This document shows positions 7,501-13,750 of a stretch of DNA of 32,817 bases, piece after piece. Position 1 is the stretch's first letter, and each line of letters starts with the position of its first letter. The notes under the pieces were generated by a model. The model ran no database searches and had not been told where the DNA came from. It saw only the letters and a list, made by a program, of their open reading frames with translations. Position numbers and translations under genes: made by a program. Source of the DNA: Syntrophales bacterium (GTDB taxonomy: Bacteria; Desulfobacterota; Syntrophia; Syntrophales; Fen-1087); contig JAUSOK010000115.1 of NCBI GenBank assembly GCA_030656035.1, forward strand, positions 1-32,817, read 5' to 3'.

Positions 7501-8242
7501 CCGCAAGGTCTCGGGAAGCGGTCAGGGTGAAGGAAATCTGGATTCCGGCCGAATCCCGTCCCCGGACTTCGAGGCGATCGAGACCGTTCAGCAGAAAGTT
7601 GATTTTTCTGTATTTTCTGAAGGATTCCGGCGCCAGATCTTCCGGCTTTTCGGAACCGGCGAGCCTGAGAATCCCGCCGATATTATCCAGAATGTCCTTT
7701 TCCAGAGCCCAGCAGACATCCTTCATGCGGGTCAGACGGCTGTTGATGATTTCCAGATCGCCCGTCGAAAAACGGGCGGCCCGGCTTTCCAGGGCAAATT
7801 GTTCTTCCGCAAGGAAAGCGTTCATCTTTTTTGAGAGAGCCGTCAAATATGCGGCTTCCCGGGGGTCATAAAAAAGACGCTCGAAAGGTTCATTCCACTT
7901 TAAGACCGAAATCCACTGTTCCAGGGCGGCAAGCGTATCCGGTCCATCCAGATACCGCCCCGATGAAATGGCGCCGTCGATGATTTTGCTTATATCCTCG
8001 CGATGGATGATTTTGAACAGGGCGTCCATGTGCTTGCCAGGATCGTCGCACTCCGGCTGCTCAACACGTTTGACGGTCAGGATGCCTGCCAGTCCGCAGC
8101 ACAGGATATTGCTCCGGCAGGGGAACAGGACCAAGGCCGGGGCGGTGGCCCGTTCAGGATCGACGCCCGCATAAATATTCCAACATCTTGAAATCTTCAA
8201 CAGCCGGACGCCGTATTTTTTGACCATTTCGATCGAATTCAT
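4505..8242 (-). CDS. GlmS-like glutamine amidotransferase/SIS-domain protein, greatly enlarged
   Basis: 1245 residues, about twice normal GlmS. Seen in order: an extension (1-48); a class II amidotransferase start C-C-G-L-A-G-I-L (48-55); an inserted helical segment (about 65-220); the rest of the amidotransferase domain with RGRDSAG (227-233), AHTRWASVG (330-338) and NGDIDNY (375-381); SIS domain 1 with TQSGTTTDT (666-674) and VASTKAF near 735; SIS domain 2 (about 790-940); and a carboxy-terminal extension of about 300 residues without a recognised domain. SIS2 lacks the usual GELKHGPLAL stretch, reading VVENKKHID instead, and the standard KSVTVE terminus is absent. GlmS makes glucosamine-6-phosphate from fructose-6-phosphate and glutamine; whether this homologue does so is uncertain. 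The candidate nucleophile C49 is internal, so maturation would need propeptide removal, as in PurF or GltB precursors. No good Shine-Dalgarno precedes the ATG at 8242; an ATG five codons later is an alternative. Confidence 0.8.
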   Translation of the reverse strand: MNSIEMVKKYGVRLLKISRCWNIYAGVDPERATAPALVLFPCRSNILCCGLAGILTVKRVEQPECDDPGKHMDALFKIIHREDISKIIDGAISSGRYLDGPDTLAALEQWISVLKWNEPFERLFYDPREAAYLTALSKKMNAFLAEEQFALESRAARFSTGDLEIINSRLTRMKDVCWALEKDILDNIGGILRLAGSEKPEDLAPESFRKYRKINFLLNGLDRLEVRGRDSAGIQISFTLTASRDLADVLARLRERGLHDDFRQRTAAGDLINGSIECSEARPFLSFTYKTASIVGELGRNIRELRKAVAQDAVFREFAVKGAAFGTTLAHTRWASVGSITEDNCHPINNHTLNKGIRRYPAYGEGDGTISVVLNGDIDNYQLLRRQFEAGRELFVPEVSTDTKIIPLQIEKYLREGNDLTESFRRAVCDFEGSHAIAMTSSLEPSRTFLALKGSGQTIYVGLAPDRYVFSSELYGLVEETSAFIKMDGEKPSIPGDSESAGQIVILDQNSGGGLPGIKSFYYNGLPLAWRAADIQQAEMTTRDIDRGAYPHFFLKEISESALSVHKTILGKYRIIKEKDGTKQVRFNLGPDIVPEKVRLALVRDEIRRVVVIGHGTAAVAGAAVSDALERYLRGARIRIEAKIASELSGFHLQEGLQDTLIIPITQSGTTTDTNRAVAMAAQRGAAIIAIVNRRQSDITGKSDGVFYTSDGRDIEMSVASTKAFYSQIIAGHILSLYLAQMLKTLPDEEIAAELENLEQAPALMQRVLEQKEKIRQSVRDCAGQKKYWAVVGSGPNKAAADEIRIKLSELCYKTISSDVVENKKHIDLSAEPLILVCAAGAPEAVTGDIVKDVAIFKAHKAGVIVFADEDEARFDPIADAVIAIPRAPMPLPVILNTVAGHLWGYYAACSIDEEALFFREFRSRLNLTVTDAGRHQASFYEKIADRQFRKMIRDFSTSLHERLAGGGFSLSGVGTISELVLLLKYAVGKIPLEDFWQDFRDETLSPIDRLDTCLGHAIDELSRPIDTIRHQAKTVTVGTSRKEQPLEGMVFELLKELGVSLRLLTGRNVLAIRNVQPAIAAIRGYTLYAVNNLDQEGNPQDASTITIRQRGGIALQMKSRVEQANLLMGAKKTIVGTGHVYLGRGKTDGAPIMIVPLLGEGAGVKNLLLIHIRYNESLSRPEKIAVLGYRFNDLRNLINEYNLPWDDRYLESISLEALFSEPVEIVAGQIKSTLEKNGTSLKNA

Positions 8243-8298
8243 TTTGAAAACTTTTTGTCTTTTTATATTGTCTGTCGGAATGATTTTCCATGGCGACA

Positions 8299-8364
8299 GG
8301 GAAAATGGGGACAGCGCCCCTATTTTCGCCCTCGGAAAATAGGGGCGCTGTCCCTAATTTTCCC
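8299..8364. repeat. Long REP-like hairpin of the GGGACAGCGCCCC type
   Basis: The arm 8299-8327 is the reverse complement of 8335-8364 except for one inserted T and one A/G change, with a 7-base loop. The core reads GGGACAGCGCCCCTATTTTC. Such GGGACA-type palindromes recur in many deltaproteobacterial genomes and resemble REP sequences linked to REP-associated tyrosine transposases; that link is inference. It lies between the Fis-like gene and the GlmS-like gene on the minus strand and could also stop or stabilise transcripts. Confidence 0.75.
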
Positions 8365-8405
8365 AAGCGCTTATCGATAACGCCGACGCTTGCGAATGGA
8401 TGGCG

Positions 8406-8711
8406 TCATCGGCTATTTTCTTCATCCAGTTCCAATTTGGCCATCTTTTTCTGAAATGTATTCCGGTTGATTCCCAGGTAGGCGGCCGCTGCGGATTTCA
8501 CATGATTGCAGCGTTTCAGGGCGATTTTAAACAGGCTTCTTTCCACCATATAAATCACATCTTCATAGATCCTGCTTTTTTTCCCACCGGAGGAACACAG
8601 CAATGTGGAGATATCTTCGAGTTTTTTTTCAAGGATATCTTCTGCAATGGAAGAGACGGTTTTGCTCTTGGCCTTTTCTGTCAAAGGCGTTTGTGAAGGC
8701 ATTTTAGTCAT
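8406..8711 (-). CDS. Small Fis-type helix-turn-helix DNA-binding protein
   Basis: 101 residues from the ATG at 8711. The carboxy-terminal part is a Fis/NtrC-type DNA-binding domain: ALKRCNHVKSAAAAYLGI (64-81) followed by NRNTFQKKMAKLEL, matching the Fis pattern of a helix, a turn at LGIN and a basic recognition helix. The amino-terminal part (about 20-60) could form the dimerising helices. The frame stays open upstream to 8816, but that would overlap the preceding gene; a GGGGGGGAG ribosome-binding tract upstream favours 8711, with 8702 as an alternative. Fis-like proteins bend DNA and regulate transcription; the target is unknown. It follows the PH-domain gene by 47 bp and is probably co-transcribed with it. 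It could be a stand-alone relic of an NtrC-type regulator. Confidence 0.8.
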   Translation of the reverse strand: MTKMPSQTPLTEKAKSKTVSSIAEDILEKKLEDISTLLCSSGGKKSRIYEDVIYMVERSLFKIALKRCNHVKSAAAAYLGINRNTFQKKMAKLELDEENSR

Positions 8712-8758
8712 GGATAAGGTTTTCTCCCCCCCCTCCGCTTTCCTTTGCTGCAGCCTGG

Positions 8759-9277
8759 TCAAATGGATGACAGTTTTAAAATGATCAGGCCGGAAATGAT
8801 CACCACAGCGAACCACAGGGAAATCACGTCCGCCCGGTTTCTAACGGGTCTTTCTGCCTGGGCGCGGACTTCCTCCTCCACTTTCTCCGGGCCGACCTGA
8901 GCGACGATGTTGCGGATGAGGGCGGAAAAATCCTCATAGGCGTTCGACAGGATAATAAATCCCCTGGTCGTGGTCAGCAGCAGATAGACCCTTTTACGCA
9001 GGATCACACAACCCGCATGATTGATCTCGTCCCGATGGATCTCCTTTGTCCTGAAAAACTTTCTGATGACGATTCCCTGATCTGTTATCGTGATCCTGCG
9101 GTCCCAGGCAATTAGAAAGAAGGCGATCGTGATCAGGGTGATCGCAACAAGAAAAACCCGTTCCAGGGCGGACCCATTTCCCAGCAGGGCCAGGATCAGC
9201 AGGCACAACAGCAGTCCTGCGCTGATCCCGAAGGGAATCAGGATATCCCGCCGGATTTTAAATATTTGTGCAGTCAT
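8759..9277 (-). CDS. Bacterial PH-like domain membrane protein
   Basis: 172 residues with three predicted membrane segments: about 13-32, 41-58 and, near the end, 152-169. Between them, residues about 60-130 form a strand-rich stretch (ITITDQGIVIRKFFRTKEIHR, then VYLLLTTTRGFIILS) typical of bacterial PH-like domains in small membrane proteins. The biochemical role is unknown. The start ATG at 9277 has no strong ribosome-binding site; it is 27 bp after the moaC stop, so translation may depend on the operon. The stop is 47 bp before the Fis-like start. The domain call comes from the alternation of a two-helix anchor and the hydrophobic strand pattern, and is moderately sure. Confidence 0.7.
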   Translation of the reverse strand: MTAQIFKIRRDILIPFGISAGLLLCLLILALLGNGSALERVFLVAITLITIAFFLIAWDRRITITDQGIVIRKFFRTKEIHRDEINHAGCVILRKRVYLLLTTTRGFIILSNAYEDFSALIRNIVAQVGPEKVEEEVRAQAERPVRNRADVISLWFAVVIISGLIILKLSSI

Positions 9278-9304
9278 GGGTTAAGCTGATCCATAAGATG
9301 ACTG

Positions 9305-9787
9305 TCATTCTTCCCGTTTGAAGACGCCGCTCTTGCCGCCCCGCTTGCTCAACAGTTTAATATCCGACAAGATCATCTGCCGGTCCACCGCCTTGCACAT
9401 ATCATAGATGGTCAGGGCCGCAACGCCGACGGCTGTCATGGCCTCCATCTCCACACCGGTTTTTCCCACAGTGCGGACGGTCGCTTCGATGGTCAGTTCA
9501 CCCTGTGAATGGCTGGGAAAGAACCGGACGTCAATATCGGTCAACATCAGGGGATGACACAGCGGAATCAGGTCGCTGGTCCGTTTGGCCGCCATGATGC
9601 CGGCGATCCTGGCCACCCCCAGAACGTCGCCCTTCTGCATCGCGCCGTCCTCGATCAATGCCAGCGTACCGGGCCGCATCAGAACCTTTCCCCGGGCGAC
9701 AGCCGTGCGCGCCGTCGCCGCCTTGCGCGTCACATCAACCATGCGCGCATGGCCTTTTTCGTCGAGATGGGACAGTTTGTTTGTCAT
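9305..9787 (-). CDS. moaC: Cyclic pyranopterin monophosphate synthase MoaC
   Basis: 160 residues, the usual MoaC length. MoaC forms cyclic pyranopterin monophosphate from the 3',8-cyclo-GTP made by MoaA, an early step of molybdenum cofactor synthesis in the cytoplasm. Family motifs are all present: LIPLCHPL (73-80), [13 protein letters not shown] (108-120), IYDMCKAVD (127-135) with the catalytic-region Asp and Lys, and KRGGKSG (148-154). No other moa gene is nearby. It is the first gene of a minus-strand group that continues into the PH-domain and Fis-like genes. It diverges from comM across 224 bp that should hold both promoters. The ATG at 9787 matches the family's amino terminus, although its ribosome-binding site is weak. 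Confidence 0.95.
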   Translation of the reverse strand: MTNKLSHLDEKGHARMVDVTRKAATARTAVARGKVLMRPGTLALIEDGAMQKGDVLGVARIAGIMAAKRTSDLIPLCHPLMLTDIDVRFFPSHSQGELTIEATVRTVGKTGVEMEAMTAVGVAALTIYDMCKAVDRQMILSDIKLLSKRGGKSGVFKREE

Positions 9788-9955
9788 AAGGGTGTGCTAT
9801 CGGCTGTTTCACGGGAGCGCTTTGCCTGGCCGATGAATAATGGCTCGCAAGCATTGAAAAACAAAGAACCGGGAAAATTCTGCATAGCCCTTAGCACATG
9901 GAACGCCTTCAGTCAAGACGGGAAAAATTTTTACGTGGATTTTTCAAAATTTATC

Positions 9956-9982
9956 TTGCGATCCAAAGACTTCTTTTATAAT
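9956..9982 (+). promoter_or_regulatory. Candidate sigma-70 promoter for comM
   Basis: A perfect TATAAT lies at 9977-9982, 29 bp before the comM ATG. TTGCGA at 9956-9961 is a possible -35 box, but the 15-bp spacing is short. The AT-rich setting in a divergent gap supports a promoter; the exact -35 is uncertain. Confidence 0.4.
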
Positions 9983-10011
9983 AGATTAAAAAAACTGGGG
10001 ATTTCTCCGAC

Positions 10012-11541
10012 ATGATCGTAAAAGTGATGAGCAGCACCATCATCGGCATCGATTCTTATCCCGTGGAGGTCGAAATCGACATCTCCCCCGGACTGCCGCA
10101 GTTTTCCACAGTGGGACTCCCGGACGTCGTCGTGCGGGAGAGCAAGGACCGGATCAAGGCCGCCATCAAGAACTCCGGATACCGGTTCCCCCCCACCCAT
10201 GTGACGGTGAACCTGGCGCCTGCGGACATCAAAAAGGAAGGCACCGGGTTTGATCTTCCCATAGCCGTCGGGATCCTGGCGGCTGAGGGACTGGTCGATC
10301 CGGACCGGTGCCGGGACTACCTTCTGATCGGCGAGTTGTCCCTGGACGGCGCCGTCAAGGGGATTTGCGGCGCCCTGTCCGCTGCCTTCCAGGCCCGTGA
10401 AATGGGGGTGCGAGGCATTATCGTGCCGCGGGAAAATGCCGTGGAAGCCGGCATGGTCAAGGCGCTGCATGTCATTCCCGTTGAAAATTTGTCCGATGTT
10501 GTCGAATTTCTCGGGGGCCGGATGTCCATCGAGCCGGTGCTGGTCGACGCCGAGGACATCTTCCGGCACAATTTACAATATCCCTTTGATTTCAGTGAGA
10601 TTCATGGGCAGGAACAGGCGAAAAGGGCCCTCGAAGTCGCCGCCGGAGGCGGCCATAATGTGATCATGATCGGACCGCCCGGCAGCGGCAAAACCATGCT
10701 GGCCCAGCGCCTGTCCTCGATTCTGCCCGACCTGTCTTTTGAAGAAGCCATTGAAACCACAAAGGTATTTTCCGTCGCCGGCCTGTTGAACAAGAAGGGC
10801 GGTCTAATTGCTGCGCGTCCCTTTCGCGCGCCTCACCATACGATTTCGGATGCCGGTCTCATCGGCGGCGGCCATATTCCGCGACCCGGGGAGATCAGCC
10901 TGGCGCACCACGGCGTGCTTTTTCTCGACGAACTGCCGGAGTTTCGTAGAAACGTCCTCGAAGCGCTCCGGCAGCCCCTTGAGGACGGTCGTGTCACGAT
11001 CACGCGCGCGGCCATGACGGCGACCTATCCGTCCCGGTTCATGCTCGTGGCGGCCATGAATCCCTGCCCCTGCGGCCATTTTGGCGATTCGCACAGGGCC
11101 TGCCGGTGCTCCCCCCAGCAGATCCGCCAGTATCAGGCGAAAATTTCCGGGCCCCTGCTGGATCGAATCGATATTCACATTGAGGTGCCCGCCGTAAGAT
11201 ATAGAGATCTCAGGGGAAAGCACAGCGGCGAATCGTCTGCTGCCATCAAAGGCAGGATTGAAGCCGCCCGGCGCCGGCAGAAGGATCGTTTCCGGACCCC
11301 GGATACGTTCTGCAATGCGCGCATGTCCGACAAGCAAATCAGGCAGCATTGCATCATCGACGAGGACTCCCAGCGTCTTCTGGAAATGGCCATCGACAAA
11401 CTGGGTATGAGCGCCCGGGCCTATTCAAGAATACTGAAAGTTGCACGGACCATCGCCGATCTCGAAGAAGAGGAGCATATCCGCGCCTCTCACGTGGCCG
11501 AGGCAATTCAATACAGAAATCTTGATCGCAGAATGATTTGA
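10012..11541 (+). CDS. comM: ComM/YifB family Mg-chelatase-like AAA+ ATPase
   Basis: 509 residues, full family length. Residues 1-170 are the Lon-protease-like fold domain typical of YifB. The AAA+ module follows: Walker A GPPGSGKT (221-228), an invariant RPFRAPHHT (269-277), Walker B VLFLDE (302-307), then MNPCPCG (349-355) and RCS (365-367), probably a metal-binding cysteine set, and the [11 protein letters not shown] segment. The carboxy-terminal helical domain has [19 protein letters not shown]. ComM is a helicase that drives branch migration during integration of transformed DNA in naturally competent bacteria; homologues occur in many non-competent species too. The frame begins at ATG 10012 with only a weak ribosome-binding site. 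ilvE follows on the same strand 48 bp after the stop. Confidence 0.93.
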   Translation: MIVKVMSSTIIGIDSYPVEVEIDISPGLPQFSTVGLPDVVVRESKDRIKAAIKNSGYRFPPTHVTVNLAPADIKKEGTGFDLPIAVGILAAEGLVDPDRCRDYLLIGELSLDGAVKGICGALSAAFQAREMGVRGIIVPRENAVEAGMVKALHVIPVENLSDVVEFLGGRMSIEPVLVDAEDIFRHNLQYPFDFSEIHGQEQAKRALEVAAGGGHNVIMIGPPGSGKTMLAQRLSSILPDLSFEEAIETTKVFSVAGLLNKKGGLIAARPFRAPHHTISDAGLIGGGHIPRPGEISLAHHGVLFLDELPEFRRNVLEALRQPLEDGRVTITRAAMTATYPSRFMLVAAMNPCPCGHFGDSHRACRCSPQQIRQYQAKISGPLLDRIDIHIEVPAVRYRDLRGKHSGESSAAIKGRIEAARRRQKDRFRTPDTFCNARMSDKQIRQHCIIDEDSQRLLEMAIDKLGMSARAYSRILKVARTIADLEEEEHIRASHVAEAIQYRNLDRRMI

Positions 11542-11589
11542 TGATATGGGGGTCCATCGAAATCATTTAAAATGAGAGGAGACAGGCGC

Positions 11590-12663
11590 ATGGATGTCAA
11601 GGTTCATGAATGCTCGCCGGACAAAAGAAAACCAATTCCAACGGATGAATCCAGCCTCGGGTTCGGGAAAATCTTTTCCGACCATTTCTTCACAATGAAG
11701 TATCATGAGGATCGCGGCTGGCATGACCCGGTTGTTGAACCTTATCGTACCATCTCCCTCGATCCGACCGCGCTATGCCTCCATTACGGCCAGCTTATTT
11801 TTGAGGGCCTGAAGGCTTATCGCGGCCGCCAGGGCGAAATCTATCTGTTCAGACCCATGGAAAATATTGGACGCATGAACGCTTCGGCCCAGCGGCTCTG
11901 CATGCCGACGGTCGATCCGGAGCTGTTTTTCGAGGCGATAAAAAAACTCGTCATTCTTGACAGGGAATGGATTCCAAAGGGCAAAGGAACCTCCCTGTAT
12001 ATCCGTCCCACCATGATCGCCACAGAGGCGGCACTGGGTGTGCATGCGGCGAACGAATACCTGTTTTTCATCGTCGTCGGGCCCGTGGGCGCCTACTATG
12101 CCGAGGGTTTCAGCCCGACAAAGATCTATGTCAGCGAAGACTATGTCCGCGCCGTGAAGGGCGGCATCGGGTACTGCAAGGCGGCGGGCAATTACGCGGC
12201 CAGTCTTTACGCCAGCAAAATCGCCATGGAAAAGGGGTATACGCAGGTCCTGTGGCTCGACGCCGTTGAACGGAAATATGTGGAAGAGGTGGGCACCAGC
12301 AATATCTTTTTTCTGATCGCCGATGAGCTGATCACGCCCCCGCTGGCCGGATCGATTCTTCCCGGCGTGACGCGCGACTCCGTCATCCGGATGGCCGGAA
12401 GCTGGGGAATCCGGGTGTCGGAAAGGCCCCTTTCAATGGATGAGATTCTGGCCGCCCTGGCCGCGGGGACGCTGACGGAAGTCTTCGCGTCCGGCACAGC
12501 GGCGATTGTTTCCCCCGTCGGCCAGATGTTTTACAAGGGCATGGATTACATCATCAATGACGGGAAAATCGGCCCCCTGACGCAAAAATTGTATCATGAA
12601 ATCCTTCAGATCCAGTATGGAGAGAAGGAAGATCCCTTCGGCTGGCGGATCAGGATAGATTAA
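11590..12663 (+). CDS. ilvE: Branched-chain amino acid aminotransferase
   Basis: 357 residues from the ATG at 11590, chosen because AGGAGA (11576-11581) sits 8 bp upstream; an in-frame ATG at 11572 would overlap that site. It is a PLP fold-type IV transaminase of the longer, Bacillus/eukaryote-like BCAT class. Seen: LHYGQLIFEGLKAY (65-78), RMNASAQRL (95-103), the PLP lysine K197 in GGIGYCKAAGNYA, EEVGTSNIF (232-240) and GSILPGVTRDS (254-264). It catalyses the last step of Leu, Ile and Val synthesis with glutamate as amino donor. It pairs functionally with cimA, which lies about 12 kb downstream and makes the isoleucine precursor. There is no sign of other ilv genes beside it. Confidence 0.93.
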   Translation: MDVKVHECSPDKRKPIPTDESSLGFGKIFSDHFFTMKYHEDRGWHDPVVEPYRTISLDPTALCLHYGQLIFEGLKAYRGRQGEIYLFRPMENIGRMNASAQRLCMPTVDPELFFEAIKKLVILDREWIPKGKGTSLYIRPTMIATEAALGVHAANEYLFFIVVGPVGAYYAEGFSPTKIYVSEDYVRAVKGGIGYCKAAGNYAASLYASKIAMEKGYTQVLWLDAVERKYVEEVGTSNIFFLIADELITPPLAGSILPGVTRDSVIRMAGSWGIRVSERPLSMDEILAALAAGTLTEVFASGTAAIVSPVGQMFYKGMDYIINDGKIGPLTQKLYHEILQIQYGEKEDPFGWRIRID

Positions 12664-12719
12664 GGCAGGCGGCGTGGCGCGGTCTATAAATTTTCACTTG
12701 ATCCGGGCACTTAAGGTTG

Positions 12720-12765
12720 ATATTCACAGGCATGTGGAAAAGGTTGTTGATAATGATGTTGATAA
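12720..12765. promoter_or_regulatory. Cluster of four DnaA-box-like nonamers
   Basis: Compared with TTATNCACA there are four near matches within 46 bp: ATATTCACA (12720-12728, plus strand), TGTGGAAAA (12733-12741, minus-strand TTTTCCACA), and two copies of TGTTGATAA (12745-12753 and 12757-12765, minus-strand TTATCAACA). Each differs by one base. The last two have identical orientation at 12-bp spacing. The surrounding 298-bp gap between ilvE and lolA holds no credible gene. The cluster may be a DnaA titration or regulatory site; an origin role would need more. Confidence 0.45.
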
Positions 12766-12961
12766 CTGTTGTAAGTGCTCAATAGAGACGATTAAACACC
12801 GTAATGCACCCCGTTTGAGCAGCAATAAATGCGAACAAATACAGACAGATAGAATACCACCCTGTAATCTCTGCAACTTAAGTCGTCTACCGGATGGAGT
12901 TATGAACCCCTTGAAAAAATCATGCCAGTTTTTTGTACTTTTCCTTTTCCGCAATGACAGG

Positions 12962-13654
12962 ATGGCAAAGGGTTATTTACCTTTTTTTGTTTTATCCGTG
13001 CTGGCGATGGCCATTGTCCTGATGATCCCCTGGATAACCCGCGCCGGGGCCGCCGAAACGCCACCCCTGGAACAGTTAATCGCGAAGATGCAGGAAACGT
13101 ATGACATAACACAGGACCTCACGGCGAAGTTCGTTCAGGAGCTGACTCTTGCATCCATTAAAAAGACGGAACGGGAGGAAGGGACCTTTTACTTCAAAAA
13201 TCCCGGTCGGATGTATTGGGAATACACGCGGCCGAAATCCAAAAAGCTCGTTGTAAATCCCCAAAAAGCCTGGCTCTATGTGCCGGAAGATCGTGTGGTT
13301 TATGTCCACGATGCGAAAGCGATGTATCGCTCGAAGCTGATCATCCGCTTTCTGTCCGGCATCGGCAGGCTTCAGGAAGATTTTAAAGTCGGATATGCGT
13401 CGCCCGAGGCGACGGACAAAGAGGGTCATTACCTGCTGGTCCTCATTCCGAAGCAGAACGATCTTGGAACGGATCGGCTTCACCTGACCGTTGACCGGAA
13501 CAGCTTCCAGATTGTGCAATGCCGTTTTTCCGATGCCTATGGCAATCTCACACGCATCCGTTTTCAGGACATCAGGATCAATCATCAACTACCGGAATCG
13601 TTATTTCATTTCAAACCGCCGCGGGGGGTGGAAATCTTTAACGTAGCGCCATGA
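12962..13654 (+). CDS. lolA: Outer-membrane lipoprotein carrier protein LolA
   Basis: 230 residues from the ATG at 12962. Residues 1-30 are a signal peptide (FFVLSVLAMAIVLMIPW core, cleavage likely after RAGA), so the protein is periplasmic. Mature-domain features match LolA: QDLTAKFVQELTLASIKKTE, then EEGTFYFKNPGRMYWEYTRP, KKLVVNPQKAWLYVPED, and the closing TRIRFQDIRINHQLPESLFHFKPP. LolA receives lipoproteins from LolCDE and passes them to the outer membrane. The open frame extends to 12674 through non-coding sequence including the DnaA-box cluster. A start at 12902 would add 20 residues (MNPLKKSCQFF) and place a second hydrophobic patch before the signal peptide; I prefer 12962, but neither has a well-spaced ribosome-binding site. 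Confidence 0.87.
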   Translation: MAKGYLPFFVLSVLAMAIVLMIPWITRAGAAETPPLEQLIAKMQETYDITQDLTAKFVQELTLASIKKTEREEGTFYFKNPGRMYWEYTRPKSKKLVVNPQKAWLYVPEDRVVYVHDAKAMYRSKLIIRFLSGIGRLQEDFKVGYASPEATDKEGHYLLVLIPKQNDLGTDRLHLTVDRNSFQIVQCRFSDAYGNLTRIRFQDIRINHQLPESLFHFKPPRGVEIFNVAP

Positions 13655-13750
13655 CGGCGATTTTTCAAGCACGTCCTTTCCGCTTCATGGACTATGAAAC
13701 CTTCGGGGAACATCGCGGAAATCATCGGGTGCAAATGAGGAGGGTCAAGC

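Noticed and set aside
8712-8816. Longer start for the Fis-like protein at 8816
   Set aside because: It would overlap the PH-domain gene by about 58 bp and add residues unlike Fis proteins; a purine-rich ribosome-binding tract supports 8711.
12674-12961. Extended amino terminus of LolA beginning at 12674
   Set aside because: It would translate the DnaA-box cluster and bury the signal peptide nearly 100 residues inside the protein.
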